NCBI RefSeq assembly: GCF_000972845.2
Contig: NC_040033.1
Location: 1 to 64,000 of the forward strand
Origin: Larimichthys crocea
Lineage: Eukaryota > Chordata > Actinopteri > Sciaenidae
Direction: 5' to 3'
Length of the DNA stretch: 64,000 nt
The notes below the pieces were generated by a model. The model was not told the origin of the DNA, searched no databases, and was given only the letters and a program-made list of their open reading frames with translations. Every line of letters starts with the position of its first letter. Positions within the stretch are counted from its first letter, which is position 1. The translations under genes and the position numbers were made by a program. This document shows positions 12,142-24,291 of this stretch, piece by piece.

Positions 12142-12767
12142 AGATCTACTCGATCTAGAGGCTCAAATGGGGTGAGACCAAACAGTTGACAAATTCCACA
12201 AGCTGTTTTTAAAACCGGTCGTGAGACGGGACGAGCCCCTTTCATAAAACAGTTAACACAGGTTAGGATGTTGTCCGCAGCCTTACCATCACAACCTTAC
12301 CATGTAGAAGGCTTTTCCCTTATCCAGCAAATCTTGCAGAAAGCCGGAATTATGGGCACTGAACACTGGAAAGGCACATACTGTGACCTTGAACACCAGA
12401 CCTCAAACACACACCATTTCGACCTGTGGATGGGCTCTACATTCTGAATGGTGCAAGGACATTCTGTGGAAGTCCAACTGCATTCAGGTTTAGCCTTTCC
12501 ACAACTAAGCCCAAGCACCAGGCCCTGTGGGTGAGGATGAACTATCTCCCCTGCACACTGCAATCGCAGGTCTCTACATAAAGGGAGGCCACGGTTGGTT
12601 GTAAAGGAGCTAGATGACATCTGTCAATTCTGCCCACACCCCATTCACACTTCTGCCCTAACCACCCAAACTATCAGTAACAGAGCACAATTTGTGTCGT
12701 GAGACTTGTATATTATAATTCAGCAGTGATTTATGTGAAAAGGAATAAAAACATTGTTGTGTTACAG

Positions 12768-14653
12768 AGGTCAGGACCACAGACAGAGAGCAGAGCCGGT
12801 GGTCTGCAGTAGGTTTTAGATGCACAAAGATCAGTCTGAAGACCAGATGTGAACGTGGACTGAAGGAAGTGAAGAAACAGGAAGTGGAACCCTCCTCAAC
12901 CGGATCTACATGAGCTCTACATCACAGAGGGACAGAGTGAAGAGGTTCATACCCAACATGAGGTGAGGCAGCTTGAGACAGCTTCCAAGAAGAAGGAGAC
13001 CCTCCCATGACACTCCCATCAAATGCCACGACATCTTTAAGCCTTACCTGACCAACAGAGACACATCAGAGTCGCTCTGACCAACGGCGTCGCTGGCGTT
13101 GGAAAAACCTTTCAGTGCTGAAGTTCACTCTGGACTGGGCAGAGGGCTCGGAGAACCAAGATGTCAGTCTTGGTGGTTCTGCTCTCGTTCAGGGAGCTGA
13201 ACTTGATCAAAGATGAGCGGTTCAGTCTTCTCACGCTGCTCCATGTTTTCCATCCAACATTACAGAAGTCACAGCAGAGAAGCTCGCTGTCTGTAAACTT
13301 CTGTTCATCTTTGACGGCCTGGATGAAGCAGACTTTCACTGGATTTCAACAACAAAGAGCTCGTGTCTGATGTCACACAGGAGTCATCAGTCAGCGTGCT
13401 GTTGACAAGCCTCATCAAGGGGAATCTGCTTCCCTCGGCTCTCATCTGGATAACTTCCAGACCTGCAGCAGCCAATCAGATCCCTCCTTCATGTGTTGAC
13501 AGGGTACAGAATACGAGCTTCACTGACCCAGAAGGAGAGTACTTCAGGAGGGAGAGTCAGTGATGAAGATCTGTCCAGCAGAATCATCTCACACATCAAG
13601 ACCTCCATGAGCCTCTACATCATGTGTTGATCCCAGTCTTTGCTGGATCACTGCTACAGTTCTGGACCACATGTTGACCACAGACCAGAGAGGAGAGCTG
13701 CCCAAGACCCTGACTGACATGTACTCACACTTCCTGCTGGTTCAGACAAAGAGGAAGAAGAAGAAGTACGTGAGGACACTGAGACGAGTCCACCAGGAGC
13801 TGACGGAGGCTGACAGGGAAGTTCTTCTGAAGCTGGGGAGGCTGGCTTTGAACAGCTGATGAAAGGAAACATCATGTTCTACCAAGAAGACCTGGAGCAG
13901 TGTGGTCTGGATGTCACAGGCCTTGGTGTACTCAGGGGTTTGTACAGAGATCGTCAGAGGGACGTGTGATCTTCCCGAAAACAGTCTACTGCTTTGTTCA
14001 TCTGAGCGTTCAGGAGTTTCTGGCTGCAGTCTACCTGTTCCACTGTTACACCAACAAGAAGACAGAGGTACTGAAGGACTTCTTGGGAGAAGACTACAAA
14101 CACTGGGACTCAAAACCAAAATCTTTTCTAGAGAAGATTTATACAGTTTTTGGATATTATGATGGCACTGACCCACCTCTGGATGTGTTCCTGAAGAAAG
14201 CCATGGAGAAATCCCTTGAAAGTAAAAATGGTCACCTGGACCTGTTTGTTCGCTTCCTTCATGGCCTCTCTCTGGAGTCCAACCAGAGACTCTTAGGAGG
14301 CCTGCTGGGTCAGACAGACAACAGTCCAGAAATCCTCCAGAGAGCCATCACACAACTGAAGGAGAAGAACAGTAATGGATGATGAGGTTGTTCTGCTGGT
14401 TGTATCTCCCTGACAGAAGCGTCAACATTTCCACTGTCTGATGGAGATGAAACGATGACTCAGTCCATCAGGAGATCCGAGTTCCTGAAGTCAGGACAGA
14501 TCAGGAAGAAACTCTCTGAGATCCACTGCTCAGCTCTGGCTACATGCTGCAGATGTCAGAGGAGGTTTTGGAGAGTGGACTTAAGAGTACAGACACATCA
14601 GATGAGGGACTACGGAGACTGATTCCAGCTGTGAGGAACTGCAGAAAGGCTGA
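12768..14653 (+). pseudogene. NLR FISNA-NACHT exon, frame-broken as read
   Basis: The large central exon of a fish NLRC3-like cytosolic immune sensor. After the acceptor GTTACAG come the FISNA region (about 12820-13070, ELYITEGQ) and Walker A GVAGVGKT (13086-13109). Then LDWAEGSENQDVS and LLSFRELNLIKDE follow. Walker B LLFIFDGLDEA is at 13299-13329, the sensor WITSRPAAANQIPP at about 13448, and the winged-helix motif CFVHLSVQEFLAAVYLF at 13990-14040. An intact stretch, 13900-14382, covers the end of NACHT and the pre-LRR helices. The exon ends AVRNCRKAE before a GTAAGT donor. Frame changes several times (for example near 12990, 13145, 13320 and 13550-13640) and one early stop is seen. All motif residues for ATP binding are present once frames are followed. 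The neighbouring indel pattern makes sequencing error as likely as true inactivation. Confidence 0.85.
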
Positions 14654-15500
14654 GTAAGTCCAGATGTGATTCTAATTTAAATAAGTGTAGATTGTTTATT
14701 TCTTTAGATAATAGATAATATTCTAAATGTGTTCCCACCTGTTTGTTGCACAAAAAATGTCAAGTTGTGCACTGGAAATGGGACACAAAAAACAGCAATG
14801 TAATCACAGCCTACGTTTTTTGACGTGACACCTTGCACGGTGTGCATGAGTGTCATGAAAAAAAGCTCTGCAGCATCAGATGTTGAAGGCTTGAACTATT
14901 CTGCACCCTAATTGATAGATAGCTCTCAGTCATGGCTGATGGAGCGATGGATGGTGGGATAGATAGCTAGATGATAGATAGATAGATAGCTAGATAGTAG
15001 ATAGATAGATAGATAGATGATAGATAGATGATAGATAGCTAGATAGTAGATAGAGTAGATCAAACTTTACACACTACATTAATAACATTGCTCACATAGC
15101 TCTGTGTGTTGACTGAGTAATGAAGCATTTATTTTTTGACGGTTGAACCTTCATTTTAAAGTGGTAGGTTGTTGCTACCTTATAATCTGAATACATATTT
15201 TTATTCGTGTGCTCACAATTGGTCTGATTACTGCTGATTGGCACTGATCATCTTTCTGAGGACATGTTGGTCATCTTCATATATACAATATTAGGTAGAA
15301 TAATTTTAATTAATTTATTATCTAATTGAGATGATTATATGAGATGAGGGCCCACTGATGGGAAGGCAAATGTCATCAAAAGGAATGTCCCCTTGAATAT
15401 TCTTCTGGGGCTCCCTGGTAAGTTTAACTGGCAGGAGTTTGCTTCCAACATGTTTCCTTGCTGCTGTTACCCCCACCCCATCTTCAGTCTACTCTTTCTA
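14654..15500. repeat. NLR intron with a TAGA microsatellite
   Basis: The intron between the NACHT exon and the first LRR exon. About 14935-15060 is an imperfect (TAGA)n tract. The rest is A/T-rich, and no other feature is recognised. Confidence 0.75.
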
Positions 15501-15528
15501 ATATACATTTTGTAATATGTCCACATGG

Positions 15529-15702
15529 CCGACTTTCTGACTGTGGACTCTCAGAGACTCACTGTGAAGTTTGTGGCTTCAGCTCTGATTCTGACCCCTC
15601 CCATCTGAGACAGCTGGACATGAGTGGAACAATTTGCAGGATTCAGGAGTGAAGAAGCTGTGTGCTGGGTGGAGAGCCAAACTGTAGACTGGAGACTCTG
15701 AG
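15529..15702 (+). CDS. NLR leucine-rich repeat exon 1
   Basis: Typical fish NLR LRR exon of about 174 nt. It reads [39 protein letters not shown] with one-base slips, and ends in CTGAG before a GTCAGT donor at 15703. The 5' border is uncertain because the expected AG at the start is altered. Confidence 0.7.
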
Positions 15703-15807
15703 GTCAGTTCACTGACTGTAGTTGGCATGGAGCTTTTATGTTAGATCTATGTGTGTACTTCTTGTATGTATGCAATTTTCATACAGGAATAATTATTCTT
15801 TATTCAG

Positions 15808-15983
15808 GTGTTGGGCTGCAGTTGTCAGAGATTAGCTGTGCTTCTCTGGCCTCAGCTCTGAAGTCCAACCCCATCCCACCTGAGAGAACTGAACCTGAGC
15901 TACAACAAGCTGCAGGATTCAGAAGTGAAGCCGCTGTGTGATTTTCTGGAGAGGTCCACAACTGTAAGACTCAATGACTTGGG
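15808..15983 (+). CDS. NLR leucine-rich repeat exon 2
   Basis: The acceptor TTATTCAG is followed by GLQLSEISCASLASALKSNP, then (after one base slip) a stretch equivalent to ELNLSYNKLQDSEVKPLCDFLE. The donor GTCAGAC follows. About 176 nt, against 171-174 for the family, fits one or two inserted bases. Confidence 0.75.
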
Positions 15984-16763
15984 GTCAGACACGATTTTTT
16001 TTACTTCTGTGCTGAGATTAATATGATGGAAAGCTGTGCTGACACTAAACTGCAGACATACGGCTGATATTATACTGATCCACACTGAGTATCTGAATGC
16101 TGAATCTGTTTTCTTCTTCTGTGTTTAGTCCATTGACTTTGGCTATTTATGTTAAGCTGCACATTTCAAACCTGAATATAACAAGAAAAATCTACACTGG
16201 ATAAGTCACTTTGAACCTCTTCAACTCTGGATTTTCATCTTATATATCTTGTTCTGTTTTAAAAAAAATCTATTTCACACAGTCAGACAATAACAAATAT
16301 ATTCTGTATTTTCTTTTTCCAACATTTTGATGAATCTATCTGATGCTCTACTGACTGGAAAAATTAGCTAAATTGAACTTTTGATTTTATGACTGAAATA
16401 TTGTTGAGTCTTTGTTTCACATTCCCAAAATTCATCCTGACTATTTGTCGCTCTTTGTAAAATTGGGATCTTGAGTTGAATCTTAAATTATTCTGTGGGT
16501 TTTCGGGGGTTCTGCAGGAGTTTAGAAGGTGAAGTCACTCATCTTATTGAAGTAGCATTACGTTGTCTTACATAATGAGAGCTCTTTGTCACTTTTTGTA
16601 TTTGACAGTTGTGAACCTGCCATCCTGTTGGGTTCAGGTGTTGGAGTTTCCATTTTCTAAACTTCTACTTTCTAAACCTTCTTCAGCTCTAAAGAGATTA
16701 TTAACATTAAATGATTCAGGCAGGAAACATTGTCTTGTAAAGTTACATAATTATCTTGTTCAG

Positions 16764-16934
16764 ATTGGGACACTGCGGTTTGTCCAGAGATCAGCGTGCT
16801 TCTCTGGCCCAGCTCTGAAGTCTACCCCTCCCATCTGAGAGAGCTGGATCTGGATAACAAACAACGCAGGATTCCGGAGTGAAGCTGCTGTGTGATTTTC
16901 TGCGAGATCCACTCTGTAGACTGAAGACTCTAAG
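16764..16934 (+). CDS. NLR leucine-rich repeat exon 3
   Basis: Acceptor TTGTTCAG, exon beginning ATTGGGACACTGCGG, and the conserved tracts for CASLA-ALKSTPSHLRELDLDNK and VKLLCDFL. The donor GTCAGT follows at 16935. One-base slips break the frame in the middle. Confidence 0.7.
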
Positions 16935-17926
16935 GTCAGTTCACTGACTCTCTGTTACTATTGTAGATCTGATATTTAATTGAACAATTAAAATTTGTTC
17001 AGACATAACTTTTTTTTCTCTTTCTTTTATTTTATGATTCTATTATATTGACAACCTGCATCAATATACATTTCCATTGTTCCATCTTGTGTTAAAAATA
17101 CTGTTATTTTTCTATATTTGTAAATATCCATTGTGATTTCCATCCATGCATTTAGAATGGGCTTAACCAGAGTTGTGACAACCCATTCTTGTGTAATGGT
17201 CTGTACCAAGTAATGATGACCTTGCACAGCCTGTCTTGAACCTTCCATTATTCTCATGTCTGATCATTGATACTGATTTTTTTATACTTTATTTGTTATC
17301 CAGATCCTTTGATATATCCAAAGAAGAAAGACAAGTAATCTCAATATCAAATCCCAGAATCTCAGTGGGCAGGACCAAAAATATATGGTCTGCCATTAAT
17401 TGTCCAAATTGTCTTCAGGATTGGTTCTGATGTCCAGTTGTTTTGATTTTATTTGGGGTTATGGAAAAAACCTCACAACAGTTCTTCCAAACCGAAGTCT
17501 CTCCAACTTCTTCACAAATCTAGCCACACGTTCAAAGAAACAAAAATAACTATTTGATCTGGAAATTAGAAAGTCCTTATAATAGATGGGCAGCCCAACA
17601 AAGATTTTACAGTCTACTTGATGTCGATAATTCAGTGTTTTGCCAGTTGGCTCCATATTCAGGGTTACCCAATGAATCAATGGTCCTTAATTGTCGATGC
17701 ACATATAATTCCTCAAACAAGGTAGGGAAATATCGGTGCGATGAACATTTGTATGAAGCTGACAGTATGAATGATCCACAATAACACATGACAAGTCATT
17801 CTACCTCATTTTAGAGAAAAGTCATTGATTCGGGTACATAGTATGTGAAGCTGCACATTTAAAACCTAAACCACATCTGATGGATTATAAATGGATTTTA
17901 TCAACATCATTTGATTCTTTATTCAG
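16935..17926. other. NLR intron, no further feature recognised
   Basis: A/T-rich intron. A stretch at 17300-17790 has two short open frames and may be an old repeat, but I recognise no family. Confidence 0.4.
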
Positions 17927-18107
17927 ATTGAGGAGCTGGCAGTTGTCAAGAGATCAGCTGTTAGGCTCTCTGGCCTCAGCTCGGAAGTCCACCCCATCCC
18001 ATCTGACCATACCTGGCTGAGTGACCAAACAACCTGCCAGGATCAGGAGTGAAGCCTCTGTGTGATATTTTCTGGAGGTTCACCGCTGCAGACTGCAGGA
18101 CTCTGAG
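17927..18107 (+). CDS. NLR leucine-rich repeat exon 4 (degraded)
   Basis: Acceptor TTTATTCAG, exon ATTGAGGAGCTGGCAGTTGTC, the expected order of LRR tracts (SGLSSEVHPIPSHL, QDQE), and a donor-like GGTATCAG. Several indels are present. Confidence 0.6.
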
Positions 18108-18582
18108 GGTATCAGTTCACTGATCTCTGTTTACTATTGTAGATCTGCATGTTTAAATTAAAACAAATGAAGCTAATTTTGTCGACATAACTTACAGTCC
18201 ATAATTTGTAAATTTCTATGTGGGTCATGTTTTTATGTGGTGATCCTTTGTAAACTTTGGGCTCTTGAGTTGAATCTTAAATTAATTTTCTGTGTGTTTT
18301 TATCTTGGTTTGGTCTGTACAACATGAGCTTTGGTATCAGATTGGAGCCACTTAGTGGCGGGCTGTCAGAGTTTAAGAGCTGAAGTCACTCCGTCTTATT
18401 GAATTATTTTGACAGTTGTGTGAACCTGGAATCCCTGTTGGGCTTTCAAGTGTTTGGAGTTTCCATTTTCTAAACTTCTACTTTCTAAACCTCTTCAGTT
18501 CTGAACAGATTATTAAACATTGAATGTTTCAAGTCAGGAAACATTTGTCTTCTAAAAACTTCATCATTTATTCTTTATTCAG

Positions 18583-18763
18583 ATTGGAGTGTTTGTGGGT
18601 GTATCAGAGAATCACGACTGTGGCTTCTACTGGCCTCAGCTCTGAGTCCAACCCTTCCCATCTGACAGATCTGGATGCTTGTGGAAACAACCTGCAGGAT
18701 TCCGGATAAAGCTGCGCTGTCGTTCGTCTAAGGAGTCCACACTGTAGACCTGGAGACTTTGCG
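18583..18763 (+). CDS. NLR leucine-rich repeat exon 5 (degraded)
   Basis: Acceptor TTTATTCAG, then tracts for TVASTGLSSESNPSHLTDLD and CGNNLQDSG, ending before GTCAGAC. A TAA arises at the VKLL position through a lost base. Confidence 0.6.
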
Positions 18764-19104
18764 GTCAGACAAAATTTTTTACTTCTGTGTGCTGAGATAA
18801 GAGATTAATAGGGCGGTGGTAGCCTCAGTCGTATTGAAGTGGGCTTTGGGAACCAGAGGTTAGCTAGTTCTAAAGGCAATGTTTGAGCTGCACATTTAAA
18901 CATCATCTCGCTTAACGCGGACACAATTTTTGTTTTGGCTGTTAACCAAACATTTCATGTTTAAAGTTTAGAATAATGACATATGGTCTCTGAAAGTCAA
19001 TCCTCCGCGATCATTTAACTAATTGGACTTTTTGCCTCAAAGCTGTTTAATGGACATGTATGAGTTATTTCCTTGGCATTCATATCATCATACAGCTGGT
19101 AAAA

Positions 19105-21592
19105 GTCGGGGTTGATTCCACGTGTGGCCTGAAGTGCAAAACACAACGCAAATTCAAAAACACAATAGCAAATCAAATAACACAAACACAAATCGAAAAC
19201 CCACAAATCAATAACACACAAAACAATAGCAAATCAAATAACACAACACAAATTCAAAACACAATAGCCAAATCAATAAACCATAGCAAATTCAACAACC
19301 CAATAGAATGCACAAACACATAGGCAAATTCAAAACACACAATAGCAAATTCAAAAACACATTAGCAATTCAAAAAACCATAGCAAATTACAAACCACAT
19401 ACACAATTCAATAAAAGCCATTAGCAAAATTCAAAAAAAACACATTTAGCAAATGTCAAAACACATTAGCAAATTCAAAAAACACATTAGCAAATTGCAA
19501 AACGAAAGGGTAGAGTACCCACGGGCGGGACATGAAATCGTCGCTGATTGGACGGTGGTCTCTAAAACCGAAAGACAGGCTTACATGTTCAAAATATGCG
19601 CGCTGTTAGTGACAAACGTACGTGCTGCTATTAAAGAAATTTTGATGCACGTACATGGTAACGTGTTACTACGGAAAACGCATGATATCACTGGATTAAT
19701 TTTTTTTGTTTTTGTCCACGTTATCCCTCGTAATTACGAGAAAAGATCTTTGAATTCTGAGATAAGGAAAGGTTGCCTCATTGGCCAGCTGCACTTCGGT
19801 AAAGTTAGGAAGACATTGGCACTTCCGGGAATCAGATAACTCCTGAATTAAAATGTTTTTAAAAACACAAACACAAGCAATATTTTTACAACTGTATGAA
19901 GACAGACAACGAGCTACAACCGAACATTCACACAACAAAACCATCCTCGGAAGCCACACCAACAACATTAGTGTGGTTGGATTTTACTCAGGAATATTCA
20001 TAATTTTGGGAATGTGTTATATAAGGAATATGAATCAATAACTTCAATAGATACATAACTGCGGTAACGCTATCTGACAACTTCCAAAATTAGTGGCCCG
20101 ACTAATCGGTTTGTACGGTTAAGCGTGGTGAGCGCTTTCATGATGCCTTAAAGGCGCACCTCGGAAACGAGAACTCAAATAATAATCTCTTTTGCTAAGA
20201 TAAGCAGATTTAGAAAGTCTTAAATAAACAAAATCAAATTAGTTTCTACAAACTCCCTGATTCTTGTTCTACAGGTTACCAGCTGACTTCTGGCGGGTGA
20301 TTTTCAAGTCTTTCACTGCACCTGCACCTGTCCGGGTAAAGCGTCATGTTGAAGACGCTTTACCGTACCAAACTGTAGTTTTGTTAGTTCCGGGCACTAG
20401 ACGTAGGTAGCTGGAACAGTTGAAAAGCGAATTGTCAGAAAAACAATTTGATTTTTTGTTTATTTATGACCTTTTCTAACATCTGGCATATAATTAGAAA
20501 AGAGATTATTATTTGGTTTCTGAGTTTCCGAGGTGCATTTTAAGGCATCATGAAGCGCTCAACACGCTTTACCGTACAAACCGATTAGTCGGGCACTAGA
20601 TTTTGAGTGTAGATAGCGTTTCGCCGTTACTGTATCATATTGAAGTTATTGATTCATATGTCCTATAAAAATTTCCCAGAAATTATGAATAGTCCTAGTA
20701 AACACTAATGTTGTTGGTGTCGGGCTCTAGGATGGTTGGTGATGAACATTAGGTTGTAGTTTGTTGTGATGAACATAGGTTGTAGTTTGTGTGAAAACAT
20801 TAGGTTGTAGCTCGTTGTCTGTCTTACTTACGGTTGAAAATATGCCGTGTTTGTGTTTATAAAACGTTTCACTTCAGAGTTATTGATCCCGGAAGTGCCA
20901 TATCCTTTCCTCACTCTTTACCGAAGGCAGTGGCCCAGAGGCCACCTTTCCTTATCTCGGAATTACAAGTCTTTTCTCGTAATTACGAAGATTAAAGTGT
21001 CAAAAAACAAAAAAACAATTAATCGAAGTGAATATCATGCGTTTCCGTAGTAACACGTATCCATGTCGTGCATCAACAAAGTCTTTAATAGCAGCGCGTA
21101 AGTTGTCACTAACACGCCGCATATTGTGAAAAACAGTAAGCCATTGTCTTTCCGGTTTGAAGGACACCCATCCAACAGCGACGATTCAGGGGGGGGGGGG
21201 GGGGGGTGGGGTGGGCGCCCCCGTGGTTACCTAACCCTTTTCCGTTTGAATTTGCTAATGTGTTTTTGAATTGCTAATGGTGTGTTTGAATTGCGCTAGT
21301 GTGTTTTTTGAATTTGCTACTGTGTTTTTTGAATTTGGCTATTTGTTGTTTTTTGAATGTTGCTAATGTGTTTTTGAATTTGGCTATGTGTGTTTTGAAT
21401 TTGGCTATTGTGTTTTTTGAATTTGCTATTGTGTTATTTGATTTGTATTGTGTTTTTGAATTTGCTGTTGTGTTATTTGAATTTCTATTGTTGTTTTTGA
21501 ATTTGCTGTTGTGTTATTTGATTTGCTGTTGGTTTTTTGAATTTGCTGTTGTGTTTTGCACTTCATGGCCACGTGAGATTCCGACGTGGTAT
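19105..21592. mobile_element. Foldback (long inverted repeat) element inside an NLR intron
   Basis: About 2.5 kb with two arms of roughly 1.2 kb, 19105-20345 and 20355-21592, that are reverse complements. The outer parts are tandem short units (AAATTCAAAAACACAATAGC in the left arm, its complement in the right). Next come matched unique segments, for example 19735-19830 against 20880-20990 and 20040-20170 against 20520-20650. At the centre is a perfect 10 bp hairpin, GTAAAGCGTC / GACGCTTTAC, near 20336-20364. No transposase frame is seen. The architecture resembles FB-type foldback elements. It splits LRR exons 5 and 6 of the NLR gene. Confidence 0.75.
21189..21206 (+). repeat. G18 homopolymer within the right foldback arm
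   Basis: A run of eighteen G followed by TGGGGTGGGCG. The corresponding left-arm stretch (about 19520-19540) lacks it. It may be a G-quadruplex former or an assembly artefact. Confidence 0.9.
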
Positions 21593-22307
21593 TCAATTTG
21601 GAAGCTGTTGCTGTGAAACCACAAATGGTGGCCAAACAGAGCTGTATATAGTGCCAATGAAAACGCTCTAGGCTACAAAATGCATGCATGGCGCTCCAGT
21701 CAGTACTGATTCATCAGTGTTTATTGACGATGTGACAAGAAGCAGCTGGATGAAATTCTGATGTGTCAGGACATTACTGTTGCTAGATCGCCAAATTCAG
21801 TTGAAGTTGATTAGATGGTGCTGTCAATTTACAGAAGGAAAACAATAAGCAAAACTGCTACAGAGCAACCCGGATTTTTTAAGGCAAAAAGAAAGTGTAA
21901 ACATTCTGGCAATGGCCAAGTCAATCACCTGAATCTTAACCAATACATGCATTTCAGCTAAAGATAAAATTATAGTAAGAAAGACCCACAACAAACAACA
22001 ACTGAAACAGTGCTGGCATAAAGGTTGGCAAGGCATCATAAGAGGAACCCAGCATTTAGTAACAGTCCAATGGCTCCTAGATTCAAGAAATCATTGGCCT
22101 CGTGCGTTTTTATTCGTGTTTGGCTGCGCCGAACATGAGTTTGTAAAAGATGGCGCTAGTGGTAGAGTTCAGGTTGTTTGGAGTTTCCATTTTCTAAGTC
22201 TACGTTTGCTAAACCTTCTTCAGCCTGAGCAGATGAATAAAACATTGATGATTTTCAAGCAGGAACAGTGTCTTTCTAAACTTGTACATCATTTAGTCTT
22301 TAATCAG

Positions 22308-22479
22308 ATTGATGGGTGCATTTTGTCAAGATCAGCTGTGCTTCTCTGCCTCAGCTTGAGTCCAACCCCTCCCATCTGAGAAGCTGTATTTGAACTACAA
22401 GACGGTGCCAGTGATTCAGGAGTGAGAAAACTGTCTGTTGGACTAAAGAGTCCAAATGTGTAGGACTGGCGGTTCTGGG
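22308..22479 (+). CDS. NLR leucine-rich repeat exon 6 (degraded)
   Basis: Acceptor TAATCAG followed by ATTGATGGGTGC, then tracts equivalent to SCASLPSA-SNPSHLR-LYLNYK and QDSGVRKL. The donor is not clean (GGGGTAGTTA). This is the first LRR exon after the foldback element. Confidence 0.6.
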
Positions 22480-22578
22480 GTAGTTACTGACGTTATTGCA
22501 TTCTAGCTTTGTACATGTACTCATGGCATGTATGTAGTAAGTGGATTTTTATACAACATCATTTATTCCTTTATTCAG

Positions 22579-22760
22579 ATTGGAGGGCCGCATGTTGTCA
22601 GAGATCCGCTGTGTCTCTCTGGCCTCAGCTCTGAAGTCCAACCCCTCCCATCTGAGCTATGTGGACTGGAGTTAAAAACCATCGCAATCATTTCAGAATG
22701 TGAAGCTTGCTGTGTGGATGTTGGGAAAGAGTCCACACTGACAGTCTGGCAAACTCTGAG
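22579..22760 (+). CDS. NLR leucine-rich repeat exon 7
   Basis: Acceptor TTTATTCAG, exon ATTGGAGGGCCGCATGTTGTC, then tracts for CVSLASALKSNPSHLSYVDW, ending ACTCTGAGGCAG. It contains an insertion relative to the other LRR exons. It is the last LRR exon seen. The terminal B30.2 domain of many fish NLRs is not recognised downstream. Confidence 0.6.
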
Positions 22761-24291
22761 GCAGTAGAGGGTGGGAGTCATGTTTTACGACTCAGTATTT
22801 ACATAATTCCAAGTAACTATTTAAAAGCAGGTGAAATATTCAAGTGTGATGAGGACGTTTTGAAGCAGCTAGAACTCTAAATAAGCAGTAAATCACATTA
22901 ACATGTCAGCAGAATGTTTCTCTGTATGATGTTCCAGGGACTGTCGGCACTTTATTTCCACTGTGTCCTTGATTGAAATGGCAGAGTCAACAGACTTGAT
23001 GCAGGTCTGTGAGCTTCAGCCACACGTTACATGATGAGCTGGACAGGAAGCGGCTACGCACACAAGCCGCTCACTTGTGTCGGAACAGGACTGACAGTCC
23101 TGCCTGGTCTTTATACTGGATGTGCTGACATCACTGAACGACAGCTGATGAAGGGAGTCTCTGAAACACTGATTCATGAACTTCTGTCTGTCTGTCCTTC
23201 TCTCATAGTTTGTGATCTCTGTCAGAGTGTGAGAGTGATGAGAAAGTGGTGTTGGTGTTGAGAGAGGATCACTGAGCGCTGATGATCCAGAGAAGGTTGA
23301 AGCAGCAGCATCAGCTCTGACTGGGGCCATGTTACTACTGGAGGTGCAGTGGAGAGGGAGAGCTTCATCCAGCCAGAGACTGACGGAGGAATCACAACAA
23401 GTGAGATGACTGTCAGCGCGTGACAGTCTGAAACTGCTCTGAGATCCGCTCCACTGTCAGACACAATTCATGTAAAAAAGAAGTTTAAAAACACGCCGAG
23501 ATCTAGACTACATATTTCAATTAATCATGTTTGAATAAAACGATTAGAAGGCACCATAAGGAAATAAGACTATCCTGGGATTTTTGGCTTTTATGTTTTC
23601 ACATCATCCAGGACCCATGACGTGGACCTGTGGCGCCTTTTCCTCCACACAAACATTATTGAACGCAGTTTTGCTACACCAGCGATCACTGTCTGGAGCT
23701 GCCTTCTGCCAGCTGCTGTCACCATTTCCTCTGTTTCCCTTCACAGGAAGCTTGAACTGAACTGGGTGCAACAATATGTGTGCAGTGAATACGGGCTGTG
23801 ATGTGAATACTTTCTGACTGATTGTAAATCAGCTCAACTTTGATTTTTATCAGCTTCTTTTTTAAAATGATAAAAATGGGTTTTTGAAATTAAACCCACG
23901 TTGAATGACAAAAGAATAGAAAAAGAATTGTATCTATAACCAACATTGAACTGATGAACTCCATATGTGATAACTGATAGTTGAGTTAAATGTTGTTTCC
24001 CGAACTAATGAGCATAACGAGAAGAACAAACTGAGTTTTCCATGAGGTGATTTACTGTGTTAAATATTTAGTTTATATGTCACATCAAACAGTCTTCTAT
24101 ATGATGGAATGTTGCATAAAAAACAAAAAAGCATCCGACGACTATGTATTCATCCCACGTCACATATTTTGTGAAGGCTAATCTTTTATTGATGCTGTAG
24201 AATTTCGTTGGTTGGTGTCACTCTGCTTTGCTGTCAGATGACACCACCATGTTTGGTAGACAAAAGTCAGCTGATTCAAATCAGACTTTCT
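22761..24291. other. NLR 3' side, no further exon recognised
   Basis: No B30.2 signature and no convincing open frame. 22980-23460 has several short frames on both strands without a recognisable domain. A 3' UTR or an eroded last exon is possible. Confidence 0.4.

Larger units (their letters stand above)
10928..12640 (-). mobile_element. DIRS1-like tyrosine recombinase remnant (left arm)
   Basis: Minus-strand reading gives pieces of a fish DIRS1-type recombinase: a core-binding part (about 12297-12500, with SKWCVFEVWC and PFQCSVP), the linker FEPLDRVDLK (about 12140-12180), then FNTAL-LA-ASAKQVSA and LCPVRALMHL (about 11440-11655). The catalytic part follows at 11290-11440 (MATSGPVQRC in the damaged frame). 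The first catalytic arginine, expected in the SAKR motif, is read as Q, and the H-x-x-R box is lost in an internal deletion. The terminal region carries GAGATACC/GGTATCTC-type self-complementary ends. A 480 bp insertion splits the gene. No RT or RNase H remains, so the element is dead. Confidence 0.75.
381..12841 (+). repeat. Left arm of a giant inverted duplication
   Basis: Read in reverse complement, this stretch matches 24292-44790 over nearly its full length. Matched landmarks run from the outer end (735-790 against 44380-44430) through the minisatellite (2157-3222 against 41985-42990), the CA/GT arrays, the NLR 5' exons and the DIRS1-like remnant, to the inner end (12768-12841 against 24292-24344). 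Differences are mostly single-base indels. The inner edge lies inside an NLR exon, just after the codons for EVLD. The outer edge is hidden by the N gap. It may be a true segmental duplication or an assembly fold-back. Confidence 0.85.

Noticed and set aside
17554..17789. Short open frames in an NLR intron
   Set aside because: No recognisable motif, no splice pattern matching the LRR series, and a frame on each strand. Possibly an old repeat.
21299..21689. Open frames on both strands over the foldback end
   Set aside because: They come from the AATTTGCTxTTGTGTTTTTG-type tandem units of the foldback arm.
22980..23470. Possible terminal B30.2 exon of the NLR
   Set aside because: Several short frames exist, but none shows the B30.2 signature residues, so no call was made.
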